A DNA stretch of 64,000 nt, from NCBI GenBank assembly GCA_963840445.1, contig CAWIZC010000012.1:186001-250000 (forward strand). Reading direction: 5' to 3'. The notes under the pieces were generated by a model. It did not search any database and was not told the DNA's origin. It saw only the letters and a program-made list of their open reading frames with translations. Position numbers and translations under genes: made by a program. The DNA comes from AWTP1-13 sp963840445. Its GTDB lineage: Bacteria > Pseudomonadota > Alphaproteobacteria > Rhizobiales > Hyphomicrobiaceae. Of this stretch, positions 27,222 through 36,348 are shown piece after piece. Each line of letters opens with the position of its first letter. Within the stretch, counting starts at the first letter, position 1.

Positions 27222-28037
27222 GTGTTCGGCATGAACTCTTACTCCTACACGATCGACCACACGGCCGAGACGTTCCTGACCAAGCTCGCGGGGCGCGGTT
27301 ACCGCGAGTTCGAGCTGATGGTCTATCCGGGCCACATGTGGCCCAAGGCCATGACGGCCGCCGACCGCAAGGCCTTGCGCAGTCATGCCGAAAAACTCGG
27401 CGCCCGCATCGTCACCCTCAACATGCCAAACATCGACGTCAATATCGCGGCCGCCTCCGAGGACATGCGCGCGCTCTGCCTCGATCACCTGGAGCGCATC
27501 ATCGGCCTGGCAGGCGATCTCGGTACGCCTGGCGTGGTGATCGGCCCGGGCAAGGCCAATCCCCTGCTGCCCATGCCTCGCGATCAGTTGACCGGCCACT
27601 TCTTCCGGGCCCTCGAGCGCCTGGTGCCGCTGGCTAAGAAGGCCGGCACCCGCCTGCTCGTCGAAAACATGCCCTTCGCCTTCCTGCCCCGCATCGGCGA
27701 CCTGATGGCGGCGCTCGATAAATTCGGCAGCGACGACATCGGCGTCGTTTACGACGTCGCCAACGGCCACTTCATCGAAGAAGACATCGCGCAGGGCTTG
27801 AGGATCGCCAAGCCGCGGCTGGCGCTGGTGCATCTGTCCGATACGGGGCAGCAGGTCTATCGGCATGACCCGGTCGGGCTCGGCACCGTTGCCTTTGCGG
27901 TCGTTCCGCCCGTGCTTGACGAGATCGGCCACCGGCATCTGCCCGTGCTGGAGATCATCGCTGCGGATGCCGACGCTCAGATCGCAGACAGTGCACGCCG
28001 CCTGGTGGAAGCCGGCTTCAAAGCCTCGCCCCGCTGA
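27222..28037 (+). CDS. Sugar phosphate isomerase/epimerase family protein (TIM barrel)
   Basis: A 271-residue xylose-isomerase-like/AP-endonuclease-2 TIM-barrel protein: SYTIDHTAETFL at strand 1, FELMVYPGHMWP, LNMPNIDVN, LLVENMPFAFLP with a metal-binding Glu, VVYDVANGHF, and LVHLSDTG. Relatives include hydroxypyruvate isomerase, IolE and tagatose epimerases, all metal-dependent. The start is GTG at 27222 with GGAG eight bases before; an ATG nine bases downstream is the alternative. It sits between two epimerase genes with short gaps. Confidence 0.9.
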   Translation: MFGMNSYSYTIDHTAETFLTKLAGRGYREFELMVYPGHMWPKAMTAADRKALRSHAEKLGARIVTLNMPNIDVNIAAASEDMRALCLDHLERIIGLAGDLGTPGVVIGPGKANPLLPMPRDQLTGHFFRALERLVPLAKKAGTRLLVENMPFAFLPRIGDLMAALDKFGSDDIGVVYDVANGHFIEEDIAQGLRIAKPRLALVHLSDTGQQVYRHDPVGLGTVAFAVVPPVLDEIGHRHLPVLEIIAADADAQIADSARRLVEAGFKASPR

Positions 28038-28049
28038 CAGGAGGACCAA

Positions 28050-28998
28050 ATGGCGCGGGTACTGGTAACGGGGGCCAGCGGCTTCATCGGTTACGGCGTG
28101 ACCGAAGCCCTGCTCGCGCGCGGCGACGACGTTCTCGCCACCGATGTTGCCATCGAGCCCGCGTTTGCAGAAGCTCGCCGAGCAGAACCCGGCCCTGAAA
28201 TTCACCGCCGGCGAGATCACCGAATGGCCGCTGCTGGTTCGCCTGCTGAAGGACGGCAAGCCGGACAAGATCGTGCACTGCGCCGCCGTAGTCGGCGTGC
28301 CGGCGTCGGTTGGCTCGCCGATCGGGACATTCCGCGTCAACGTCGAAGGCACCATCAATCTGCTGGAGGCCATGCGCTTCTTCGGCGTGCGGCGCATGGT
28401 CAACATCAGCTCGGAGGAGATCTACGGACCGTTCCTGTCCGATACGATCGACGAAGACCACCGCTGCCTGCCGACCAAGCCATACGGGATCTCCAAGTTC
28501 GTGGTCGAACAGGTTGCCCGCGACTATGCGGCCGCGCACGGCCTCGAATGCATCCACACGCGCACATGCTGGGTATACGGGCCCTACTTTCCGCGACCCC
28601 GCGCCCCACGCAACCTGCTGGATGCCGCCATCCATGGTCGCTCCCTGCATCTGCCGGGTGGCGCGAGCTACGCGGTCGACCAGGTGCACATCGACGATGT
28701 CGTGCAGGGCGTGCTGCTGGCCCTCGACAAGCCCAGCCACAAGTATGACGCCTATCACATCGCGACCGGCGTGGCGGTGTCGTTCGGTGAGGTCGTCGGC
28801 ATCATCAAGACGCGTCTGCCCAAGGCTGACATCTCGTATGGCTCCGGTCCGCTGCAGTTCGTCGACGGCACCGAGGCCGTACGCAAGGGCGCCCTGTCCA
28901 TCGCGCGGGCCGAGCGCGAACTCGGCTACAAGCCGCGCTGGACCATGCAGACGGGCCTCGACACCTGGATCGACCTCCTGCTCACCGGCAAAGGCTGA
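28050..28998 (+). pseudogene. NAD-dependent epimerase/dehydratase, broken by a 1-base insertion
   Basis: An extended SDR of about 315 residues when repaired. The start MARVLVTGASGFIG at 28050 follows AGGAGG. The frame breaks in the CCC run at 28158-28160. Removing one C joins VAIEP to RLQKLAEQNPALKF and continues to VHCAAVVGVPASVG, VNISSEEIYG and YGISK (YxxxK). Length is 3n+1. It is the last gene of the epimerase-isomerase-epimerase operon. Confidence 0.85.
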
Positions 28999-29111
28999 GG
29001 CGACCGGATGTTTTTTGGACGAAATAGAAGGCACGCGACCGCGCCGGCTCGCCCCGACCAGGGGCCACCGCCAGGCAATCGGACTAGGATGGGACAGTCG
29101 GCCGCGGCCAG

Positions 29112-29318
29112 CTAAGCGCGCTGCAGCTCTTTTCTCAGCGTTTCGGTCGACGCCTTCAGGCGCGCCACCTGCTTTTCCTGCTCCCGCTTGGCGGCCTCCA
29201 GGTCCGTCACCGGCCCGTGCACCTTGACGACGCGGGCTTCAATCTCCGTTCTGACGAAATAGCCGCCGTTGTCACTGAAGACGTCGACGTTGGTTTGAAT
29301 GATCGGCTCGTTGCTCAA
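29112..29318 (-). CDS. Hypothetical protein, 68 residues, C-terminal coiled coil
   Basis: A small acidic-then-basic protein. A short beta-rich N-terminus (VDVFSDNGGYFVRTEIEARVV) is followed by a charged helix with heptad character (LEAAKREQEKQVARLKAS to LRKELQRA). I do not recognise it. The start is TTG at 29318 behind GGGGAGCG. No signal peptide or membrane segment. It lies in a run of short minus-strand genes between the sugar locus and pcm. Confidence 0.55.
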   Translation of the reverse strand: MSNEPIIQTNVDVFSDNGGYFVRTEIEARVVKVHGPVTDLEAAKREQEKQVARLKASTETLRKELQRA

Positions 29319-29436
29319 GATACGCTCCCCTCACGCTTTTCGTGTGCCAGTCATCCTGGATTGCCATCAAGTCCATTATTAGACAAGGCCCCGCCCAAAT
29401 AGCCCAGGCCGTCACTTTCCGCATATCCGCCTTGCC

Positions 29437-29688
29437 TCACCCCAGCCGGCCAAACCGGGACCTGCCCTTTGCGTCGCCGGACGCATCATCGTCCACCGGG
29501 ATGATCGAGGTCGGCGTGCAGAGCGCGAACGCAACGTAACCGTCGCGCGCAGCGTTCATTTCCTCTTGCACGTCGGCCTGGGTCGGCACATGCGGCCAAT
29601 CGCAAATCACCTTCATGACCCCGTCGGCGCGGACGCCGATCAGGATGTGGGTCTTGTAGTCGACAGCTCGTGGCTCGGTGTTGTCCAT
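29437..29688 (-). CDS. Hypothetical protein, 83 residues
   Basis: A small soluble protein with a compact N-terminal core (YKTHILIGVRADGVMKVICDWP), a helix VQEEMNAARDGYVAFALCTP and an Asp-rich, basic tail. Not recognised. The ATG at 29688 is preceded by GGAGCGAG. It is close to the DUF4167 gene (20 bases), suggesting co-transcription. Confidence 0.6.
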   Translation of the reverse strand: MDNTEPRAVDYKTHILIGVRADGVMKVICDWPHVPTQADVQEEMNAARDGYVAFALCTPTSIIPVDDDASGDAKGRSRFGRLG

Positions 29689-29708
29689 GATTTCTCGCTC
29701 CTCTCCCG

Positions 29709-29975
29709 TTAGCCCTGATCACCGTCCCCCTGTGCCGCTCTCACAACGCGAAAATAGTGCTCGGCATGTTGATAGAAATTCTCCATCTCGATGACGTCGC
29801 CAGCGGCAGCCGCCTCGCGCGCCAGCGCCACATAGCGTTCGTACTTTGCTCGCGCATTGCCGGATCCGTTTTGGCCCTGCTGTTGTCCTCGCCGCGCTCG
29901 CATCGATGCCGCGGTGTCTCTCGACATCGGCGGCTTTCGAGGCCTGTCACGCCTTCGGCCCGGATTTGGCTGCAT
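29709..29975 (-). CDS. Short DUF4167-type protein
   Basis: An 88-residue protein. The N-terminus is strongly basic (RRRDRPRKPP) and low complexity. The C-terminal half, YERYVALAREAAAAGDVIE followed by NFYQHAEHYFRV, is the recognisable DUF4167 core. The usual alphaproteobacterial DUF4167 proteins are longer, with an extended C-terminal region; this one stops just after the core. The ATG at 29975 has AAGGGA upstream. Nucleic-acid binding is suggested by the basic region, but no function is established. Confidence 0.75.
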   Translation of the reverse strand: MQPNPGRRRDRPRKPPMSRDTAASMRARRGQQQGQNGSGNARAKYERYVALAREAAAAGDVIEMENFYQHAEHYFRVVRAAQGDGDQG

Positions 29976-30354
29976 GCAAGTTCCCTTCCATTGCGTGGTC
30001 CACGCGTCCTGCCGCCCGAGGAACATCGTTCGCTGCAAGCTTCAAGCGGCAGCTTAGCTGTTGCGAAGAGAGATGGGCGCCAGCCCCTGAGGGAAACGCG
30101 AGGCCAGCGCCCCGCATGACGCGCACATTAGAGGTGGGGTTGCGTCCGAGCCGTCTCAAGGGGCGGTATGGATATTCCGGCCCGGCAAACAACGTCGTGG
30201 GCCGGTCGCCTGAACCGGCCTGCGCAGCCGACTCGGCTGGCCCTGACGCGGGTAAGCATTTCATGGCACAATGCAGGCGACGCTCCTGCCGTGCTCGGGC
30301 AGATCGCACCAGCATGGCACGAAAGGACGCCGATGCGGCGCCGGAGGAGCCGAC
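29976..30354. other. Intergenic region between DUF4167 gene and pcm
   Basis: There are 379 bases without a convincing gene. The one structure I see is a hairpin, CCGGCCC (30177-30183) with GGGCCGG (30199-30205), about 150 bases before pcm. The divergent promoters of the two flanking genes must lie here; no clear boxes. Reading frames crossing it lack ribosome sites and family features. Confidence 0.5.
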
Positions 30355-31021
30355 ATGGCAAGCATGATCGAGCTGCGCAACCGGATGGTGGCACGCCAGG
30401 TGTCGGCCCGCGGGGTGCGCGATCCGCTGGTCCTCAAGGCAATGCGGACGGTGGCGCGCGAAAAGTTTGTGCCGCGGCGGCTGCGCACTCGTGCCTACGC
30501 CGACGTGCCGCTGCCCATTGGTGCGGGCCAGACGATTTCCCAGCCGTATATCGTCGCGTTCATGGTCGAGGCCTTGCAGCTCGAGGGCGGCGAGACCGTG
30601 CTGGAGATCGGCGCGGGCTCCGGCTATGCAGCAGCGGTTCTCGCCCAGATCGCACGCGACGTCTACGCCATCGAGCGGATCGCGCAGCTCGCCGAGAAGG
30701 CCGCCACCACCTTGACGGATGCCGGCCATGCCAACGTCCACCTCAGGCACGGCGACGGCACGCTCGGCTGGCCTGATTTTGCGCCATTCGATGCCATTCT
30801 GGTATCGGCAGGGGCCGAAAGCGTGCCATCCGCATTGCCGGCGCAGTTGAAGATCGGCGGCCGCCTTGTCATCCCCGTCGGCCCCACGCGCTTCGCACAG
30901 GAGCTGATCGAGAATCACGCGGCGCAGCGCGACCAGCTTCGTCTCCGAGAATCTCGCAGATGTGTGCTTCGTGCCGCTGATCGGCGGCAGCTCGGAGACG
31001 AGCACCCTCACGCCTGTCTGA
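30355..31021 (+). pseudogene. pcm: Protein-L-isoaspartate O-methyltransferase, broken by a 1-base insertion
   Basis: A SAM-dependent repair enzyme that methylates isoaspartyl residues in damaged proteins, about 221 residues. Seen: VPLPIGAGQTISQPYIVAFM (substrate loop), the SAM motif VLEIGAGSGYAAA, DVYAIER and LVIPVG. The frame breaks around 30909-30915 (GAGCTGATCGAGAATCACG). With one base fewer, the sequence continues ITRRSATSF, VSENLADVCFVPLIGG and stops at 31021, the expected end. Unrepaired, the frame runs on far beyond the family length. The ATG at 30355 follows GGAGGAG. Confidence 0.87.
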
Positions 31022-31098
31022 TTTTTACGGATTGGCTTTCGGCGCAGGCGCTCGGCGTTTGCAGTCGTGTGAAGGTGCCCACCCCAATTGGAGCCCGC

Positions 31099-32262
31099 TC
31101 AACGCGCCCGCATCAGCGCATGCCTGGGAATTCCCGCGGGCGTCAGGTGCATCGGCATGCCGCTCACCTCTTCGTAGATCCCGGCATATCCTCTCGCCAT
31201 GCGATCGCCCGTAAACAGCTCGAGGTAACGTCTGCGCGCGTTGTAGCCCAATCGACGAGCCAGATCCGGATTGCCGTGCAAGCGCCGCATGGCGCTGCGC
31301 AGGGCACCGACATCTCCCGGCGGAACCGCGAACCCGGTTAATCCATCGATGTTGACGTAGGTCGTGCCCGTGCCCAGTTCGCAGCAGATCAGCGGCTTGG
31401 CGAGCATCGCACCCTCGAGCAGGACGATCCCGAACGCTTCCGATCGCAAGCTCGACGGCAGCACGACCGCGCCGCACAGGTGCAACAAGGCAGCCTTGTC
31501 GGCATCGCTGATGGCCCCCGTTAGGGTGATGTTGCCAGACCGGGTCTCGCCTCGCGACTGATGCGCTCGCACATCGTCGCTGTCGGCACCTGCGATCACG
31601 ACCGGCATGTCCGTTCCGCGCGCGGCCTCGAGCAGGACATCGAGCCTTTTGTAGTATCGGGCCACACCTATGAACAGGAAGAACCCCGAGCCCACTTTCG
31701 CACGCCAGCGCTCCAGCAAGACCGGATCGGGATCGCGCAGAGGCGCTTCGTCGATGCCGATCGGGATGACGCGCACCTTATCTCGGTAGCGGCGCAGCAC
31801 GGGGCTCGTGCGAACGTACGATGGTGACGTCGCTACGATGACATCGGCGCTGGACAGAAACTTATGCATGATCGGCTTGTAGAACCGGTACAGCATCCGC
31901 TGCCGCACGATGTCGGAGTGATAGGTCACAACCGACGGCTTGCCGTGCAGGACCAGGAAGTGCGCCAAGTCCATCATTGGCCACGGATAGTGGTAGTGCA
32001 CGACGTCGGCGCTTGCCGCCAGCTCCCGGAACCGGCCGACCGCCGACATCGAGAGATCGGTCGAGGCGAATTTCATGGCACGGCGCTGGAAATGCGCGCG
32101 ATGCTGCCCGACCATTCTCGTCTCGCTGTCCAGCGAGCTGAGCGCCAGCACCTCGCAGTCCACGCCGTAACGCCGCGTACCCTCGCAAATCTCGAATATC
32201 ACCCGCTGCGCACCGCCATGGCCGTCAGGCAAATAGGTTTTGTAGAAATGCAGCACCTTCAT
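31099..32262 (-). CDS. Glycosyltransferase family 4 protein
   Basis: A 387-residue GT-B glycosyltransferase. The N-terminal acceptor domain starts KVLHFYKTYLPDGHGGAQ; the donor domain carries VIPIGID, FLFIGVARYYKRLDVLLEA and the nucleotide-sugar motif SEAFGIVLLEGAMLAKPLI (E-x7-E). Likely a cytoplasmic-face enzyme adding a sugar to a lipid-linked or polysaccharide acceptor. It is convergent with pcm and not in a polysaccharide cluster. The ATG at 32262 gives the conserved N-terminus; upstream in-frame extension has no family similarity. Confidence 0.92.
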   Translation of the reverse strand: MKVLHFYKTYLPDGHGGAQRVIFEICEGTRRYGVDCEVLALSSLDSETRMVGQHRAHFQRRAMKFASTDLSMSAVGRFRELAASADVVHYHYPWPMMDLAHFLVLHGKPSVVTYHSDIVRQRMLYRFYKPIMHKFLSSADVIVATSPSYVRTSPVLRRYRDKVRVIPIGIDEAPLRDPDPVLLERWRAKVGSGFFLFIGVARYYKRLDVLLEAARGTDMPVVIAGADSDDVRAHQSRGETRSGNITLTGAISDADKAALLHLCGAVVLPSSLRSEAFGIVLLEGAMLAKPLICCELGTGTTYVNIDGLTGFAVPPGDVGALRSAMRRLHGNPDLARRLGYNARRRYLELFTGDRMARGYAGIYEEVSGMPMHLTPAGIPRHALMRAR

Positions 32263-32571
32263 CGTCGCGCCCCCGTCATGCAGCCATACCGTTGGCTGCT
32301 TCCGGCGGCTGAGCAAGGCGCGCCGGCCTGAATTTTGGGGACACGCGATCACAAACACGCGGCGAAAATCTGCGCTATATCAGATAGATATCTCCGCATG
32401 TCAGATAGCGGATTAGGCCGCGCACGGGCAGCTGACGGCACCGGCATTGCGGTTCCACGAGCGTGCTCGCGCGAACCCACTCGTGCGAACGCGACGCCCA
32501 CGCAAGAAGGCGAGGCGGTGCCGGGGACCACTGAGATGGGCTCTGTGGGCGGGCTTCCCGTCGGCGGGTAC
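32263..32571. other. Intergenic region upstream of the glycosyltransferase gene
   Basis: There are 309 bases with no gene I can support. A locally AT-rich stretch near 32370-32410 contains the direct repeat TCAGATAG twice, 24 bases apart, which could be part of a promoter or regulator site for the glycosyltransferase. A + strand reading frame here has no family features. Confidence 0.45.
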
Positions 32572-32833
32572 TTATCGCGGCCCGTTCGGATCTGTCGGCC
32601 CAGTGCTGTGATCAGCGCCTATGTCCCGGGTGCTCACCGATGCAGGCGAGGGATCCGCTGACAACAGCATGTAGCCGAGGACCAGCAGGAACGCCGTGCC
32701 GAGCACGACGGTTGCCACTCCTCCATCCCGCGCTTCGCTGCGAATCGTATTGGCTCGGGCCGCCGACGGGCTTTTGTTGGACTGCGTCGGACGGCACGAC
32801 CTCCGTCTGCTCATGATCTTGGTGTTGCACCAT
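32572..32833 (-). pseudogene. Small single-pass membrane protein, apparently broken by a 1-base insertion
   Basis: Repaired, this is an 86-residue protein: a polar N-terminus (MVQHQDHEQTEVVPSD), one transmembrane helix (VATVVLGTAFLLVLGYMLL) and a polar tail ending DPNGPR. The start ATG at 32833 follows AGGAGAGAGG, a strong site. The frame changes in the CCC run at 32727-32729 and length is 3n+1. The assignment rests on the ribosome site plus the membrane helix in the other frame. A shorter alternative uses a later start in the second frame. Function unknown. Confidence 0.5.
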
Positions 32834-33070
32834 GGTCCTCTCTCCTTTTGTCTGCACCTGGAGAGGTGGTGCGGGTTGCCATGAAACTCCAGCGCAAGCA
32901 GGAGCTTAGCTGGGCCACGGCAATGCGCTGGCGCTGGTTTCGACAGAACCGTGCGACGTCACACCGCGTTGGGTCACGGCAGTTTGATCAATGCGAATGC
33001 TAGCCCAAGCGTGCGCCCGTCAAGGTGTCGCGTTATCGGTGACCGACAGCACGGTCAGGTGGAGACGAAG

Positions 33071-33964
33071 ATGGCAATCCAAAGCGACCTACCCTCGGAC
33101 GTAATTGGCCTGACCAAAACTGCGCCCCTATCCCGACGTGGCTTCATGACGGCGTCGGCAGCTTCGGCGGCCGGCTACACGCTCGCCGCCGGCCCGGTGC
33201 GGGCTCAGGTGGTCACAACCGACGCCAGCGGCCTCACCACCGGCGATGCCAAGGTCAAGGTGGCGGACGGCGAGATGCCGGTCTACTTCGCCAAGCCGGC
33301 CAACGCACAGAACGCGCCTGTCATCCTGGTGGCGATGGAGGTGTTCGGCGTGCACGAGTACATCAAAGACGTCACACGACGCCTTGCCAAGCTCGGGGCT
33401 TTCGCCATCGCGCCCGATTACTACTTCCGCAAGGGCGTCGATCTGACGAAACTTGCCGGCACGGCCGAGCTGATGCCGATCGTTAACGCCAAGCCGGACG
33501 CGGAGCTGATGTCCGACCTCGACGCCACGGTCGCCTGGGCAAAATCCGAAGGTGGAGATACCAGTCGCCTCGGTATCGTCGGCTTCTGCCGTGGCGGCCG
33601 CACGGTGTGGCTCTATTCCGCACATAGCGGCAATCTGAAAGCCGGCGTCGCCTTCTACGGTGCGCTGGTGGATCCCGCAGGACAAAAGGCCATCTGGCCG
33701 AAGAGCGCAACGGAGCTCGCACCCGACATGAAGGCCCCGGTGCTCGGTCTCTATGGCGAGGCCGACCAGGGCATTCCTGTGGCTCAGGTTGAAGCCATAA
33801 AGGCGGCGCTGCAGGCGGCGGGCAAGAAGGCGGAATTCCACGTCTTCCCAGGGGCTCCGCACGGCTTTCACGCGGACTACAGGCCGAGCTACCGCAAGGA
33901 GGCCGCCGAGGATGCCTGGAGTCGCGCCGCCGCATGGTTCAAGGCCAATGGTGTTCTGGCCTAG
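33071..33964 (+). CDS. Dienelactone hydrolase family protein, Tat-exported
   Basis: A 297-residue alpha/beta hydrolase. A twin-arginine signal (SRRGFM at 21-26, cleavage probably after AGPVRA) indicates export to the periplasm, unlike cytoplasmic DLH of the ortho-cleavage pathway. The family nucleophile is Cys173 in GFCRGGR, with Glu90 in AMEVFG, Asp in YGEAD and His in APHGFH, all as in dienelactone hydrolases. It probably hydrolyses a lactone or ester outside the cytoplasm. Monocistronic, divergent from the small membrane protein gene. Confidence 0.92.
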   Translation: MAIQSDLPSDVIGLTKTAPLSRRGFMTASAASAAGYTLAAGPVRAQVVTTDASGLTTGDAKVKVADGEMPVYFAKPANAQNAPVILVAMEVFGVHEYIKDVTRRLAKLGAFAIAPDYYFRKGVDLTKLAGTAELMPIVNAKPDAELMSDLDATVAWAKSEGGDTSRLGIVGFCRGGRTVWLYSAHSGNLKAGVAFYGALVDPAGQKAIWPKSATELAPDMKAPVLGLYGEADQGIPVAQVEAIKAALQAAGKKAEFHVFPGAPHGFHADYRPSYRKEAAEDAWSRAAAWFKANGVLA

Positions 33965-34015
33965 CGGAGCGACTTGTTCGGATTGACCCTAGGGCTTTTC
34001 AGACTGCCGATGGAT

Positions 34016-34041
34016 GGATCCTCGGGACAAGCCCGAGGATG
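34016..34041. repeat. Hairpin repeat ATCCTCGGG/CCCGAGGAT
   Basis: A 9-bp perfect stem with a short loop in the 150-base gap between the convergent hydrolase and agmatinase genes, followed by GAC. It resembles the widespread alphaproteobacterial 'ATCCTCGG...GAGGATGAC' intergenic repeat. It could end transcription from both sides, though no T-run follows. Confidence 0.6.
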
Positions 34042-34114
34042 ACACGGGGAGACGTCACCCATTCCCCCCACCTTACGGGTAGGCACCCGAAGACGGGACA
34101 CACACGCGGCTCTG

Positions 34115-35035
34115 TTATCGCGCTGCCAGCGCGTACGACAGCATCTTATAGGCCAGCGCCGCGGCCGTGTAGTCGAACGCATGCAGGCCCGCGATCGGCG
34201 CGAACTCCACCAGATCTGCGCCCACCACATGGCCGACCGCGCAGGCCCGGCGCAGGATCGCCAGCGCCTGCAGATAGGACAGGCCGCCCGGCGTCGGCGT
34301 GCCAGTGGCCGGCATCACCGCCGCGTCAAGCGCGTCGATGTCGAACGTCACATAGACCGGCCGGCCGGCCAGCGGCGCGACGATCCGCTCGATGTCCCAC
34401 TGCGCCTGGTTGTAGGCCCAGTGGATGGCGATGCGGTGCCGGTTGGCCTCGTAGAACTGCGCCTCCGCCGCCGAGATGGCCCGGATGCCTACCGAAACGA
34501 GCGACACGCCGGGCAGGTCCAGCACCCGGCGCATGGCGGCAGCATGTGAGAAGTGCTCGCCCTGATAGCCATCGCGCAAATCGGCATGTGCATCGAACTG
34601 CAGCACCACCAGGTCCGGGTAGCGCGCAGCAAACGGGCGGACGGCCCCCGCCGTCAGCGAATGCTCGCCGCCCAGCACGAACGGGAATTTGCCGGCATCG
34701 AGCACACCGCCTACCAACGCGGCCAGCTGGTCCAGCGCCGCCGGCAACGGTTGCGCGATGGCGGGCTCCCTACAGGCGGCCACGCCGTAGTCGAGGTAGG
34801 CCTCGCGGCCGAGCTCCTCGTCGTACAGCTCGAGCTGTTGGCTGGCGGCGATGATCGCCTTGGGTCCCGTCGCCGTGCCGGACCCGTAGCTGACGGACGC
34901 CTCCAGACCGAACGGAATGACCACCGCACGCGCATCCTGCGGTCTTGCCGCATCTGCGCGCACGGGGTCGAGAAAGCTGTCCTCGGCTGCCAGGAATGGC
35001 GGAAGCACGGACGCGACTGCAGGCCCGCGGCTCAC
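34115..35035 (-). CDS. speB: Agmatinase/ureohydrolase family protein
   Basis: A 306-residue ureohydrolase that would cleave agmatine to putrescine and urea. All metal ligands are present: His125 in GGEHS, Asp148/His150/Asp152 in DAHAD and Asp232/Asp234 in FDIDALD, binding two Mn2+. The start is GTG at 35035, overlapping the decarboxylase stop as GTGA, so the two are translationally coupled. That coupling supports a polyamine role. Related ureohydrolases act on guanidinobutyrate, proclavaminate or arginine, so agmatine is likely but not proven. Confidence 0.9.
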   Translation of the reverse strand: MSRGPAVASVLPPFLAAEDSFLDPVRADAARPQDARAVVIPFGLEASVSYGSGTATGPKAIIAASQQLELYDEELGREAYLDYGVAACREPAIAQPLPAALDQLAALVGGVLDAGKFPFVLGGEHSLTAGAVRPFAARYPDLVVLQFDAHADLRDGYQGEHFSHAAAMRRVLDLPGVSLVSVGIRAISAAEAQFYEANRHRIAIHWAYNQAQWDIERIVAPLAGRPVYVTFDIDALDAAVMPATGTPTPGGLSYLQALAILRRACAVGHVVGADLVEFAPIAGLHAFDYTAAALAYKMLSYALAAR

Positions 35036-36225
35036 GCCTGGACCTGCTGCGCCGCGCCCTCCTCGGCCGCGCCGTACATCGACAGCATCGGCTCATCGAG
35101 CAGGATCGCCTCGGCGTAGGCGCCATAGCCGTTGAACCGCCCGGCCAACGCGCGGCCATAGGCACCGGTGTTGCCGATCTCGATGTAGTCGCCCTCCTGG
35201 ATGCTCGACGGCAGCAGGAAGGGTCCCTTCATGAAATCGATGGTGTCGCAGGTCGGGCCCCACAGGGAGAACGGCACCAGCGTGTCCGTGATCTCTCGCG
35301 CCGTATCTTGCGCCCGCCCAAGCAAGCGCACCGGATAGGCAAAACCCAGATGCGCCGCGTCGAACAGCGTGCCGTAGCTGCCGTCGTTGACGAACAGCTC
35401 GTTGCCGCGCCGTGCATCGACCCGCAGGATCAGCAACTCGGCCTCCGCCACCAGGGCGCGGCCCGGCTCGCACATCAGCTGGCAGCGCTCGCCGATCGGC
35501 AGCTTCTCGACACCGTCGTGGATGGCGCGCATGAACGAGTCGAGCGGGGCCGGTTCGCCGTCGGTGTAGATCGATGGGAAGCCGCCGCCCACGTCCAGGC
35601 GATCCAGCACCACGCCGGCCTTGGCGATCAGCTGGCCAACCTCGGCCAGCGCCGCCACGTAGGCGTCGGGCGTCGCAGTCTGCGAGCCGACGTGGAAGGT
35701 GATGCCGAGCTCCTTGCTCGCCTGCCGCGCCTTGACCAGCAGGCGCGCGGCCTTGGCGCCGGTGATGCCGTACTTGCGCTCCAGCGGGATCTTGCTGTTC
35801 TTGGCCGACACGGCAACGCGCACCCACAAGATGAGATCGCGGCAGCCGCCGGTCTCCTCCTGGATCTTCTTCAGCTCATCCTCGCTGTCGAGCGCGAAGC
35901 TGCGCACGCCGAACTCGGCGAACGCACGCCGGATGGCGACCCTCGACTTCACCGGATGCATGAAATGCAGCTGCGCGCCGGGGATGGTCGCCGCATCCTC
36001 GATTTCGGGGATCGAGGCGACGTCGAAATGCCGGATGCCGGCGCCATACAGCGCGCCCAGCAGAAACACCGAGCTGTTCGCCTTGTAGGCGTAGGCGACG
36101 TCGCCGGGGAAGTTTTCCAGGAACCACCGGGCAGCTCGCCCCGCAGCGTGCGGGCGGAGGCCGATGACGGGTTGATCAGGCTTCTGCGCGCCGATCAATG
36201 CGCCTGCGGACGGGAACCTGTGCAT
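35032..36225 (-). CDS. Type III PLP-dependent decarboxylase (ornithine/lysine decarboxylase-like)
   Basis: A 397-residue fold-III PLP decarboxylase of the alphaproteobacterial ODC/LDC type, making putrescine or cadaverine. Lys48 in AYAYKANSS forms the Schiff base. FHVGSQ, GGGFPS, CEPGRALVAEA (phosphate contact) and WGPTCDTIDF (the catalytic Cys from the partner subunit) are seen. The ATG at 36225 follows GGAGGT. A promoter at 36299-36327 lies upstream. It is coupled to agmatinase, so arginine or ornithine could both feed putrescine synthesis. Confidence 0.92.
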   Translation of the reverse strand: MHRFPSAGALIGAQKPDQPVIGLRPHAAGRAARWFLENFPGDVAYAYKANSSVFLLGALYGAGIRHFDVASIPEIEDAATIPGAQLHFMHPVKSRVAIRRAFAEFGVRSFALDSEDELKKIQEETGGCRDLILWVRVAVSAKNSKIPLERKYGITGAKAARLLVKARQASKELGITFHVGSQTATPDAYVAALAEVGQLIAKAGVVLDRLDVGGGFPSIYTDGEPAPLDSFMRAIHDGVEKLPIGERCQLMCEPGRALVAEAELLILRVDARRGNELFVNDGSYGTLFDAAHLGFAYPVRLLGRAQDTAREITDTLVPFSLWGPTCDTIDFMKGPFLLPSSIQEGDYIEIGNTGAYGRALAGRFNGYGAYAEAILLDEPMLSMYGAAEEGAAQQVQA

Positions 36226-36298
36226 CTCATGGGACCTCCACCAGTCGGTTTAGACCAGGCGCTGCTCAAACCAGCAGAAGCCGCCGTTCAGAACGGGG

Positions 36299-36327
36299 GA
36301 AATAAGGTCACAGGGGGGTGGTGTAAA
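36299..36327 (-). promoter_or_regulatory. Putative promoter of the decarboxylase-agmatinase operon
   Basis: On the minus strand TTTACA (36322-36327), 17 bases, TATTTC (36299-36304). It is followed by a perfect dyad, CCGTTC-T-GAACGG, at the expected transcription start (36285-36297), and by a second small hairpin (CTGCT/AGCAG). The leader is about 70 bases. Box match is moderate. Confidence 0.45.
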
Positions 36328-36348
36328 GAGGTAATTCAACGGGGAGGT

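Noticed and set aside
30355..31341. A longer isoaspartate methyltransferase with a novel C-terminal extension
   Set aside because: The extension is the wrong frame after a one-base insertion; the correct frame continues conserved pcm sequence and stops at 31021.
32335..32661. A 108-residue + strand gene near the glycosyltransferase
   Set aside because: No ribosome site or family features, and it overlaps the small membrane-protein gene on the other strand, which has a strong ribosome site.
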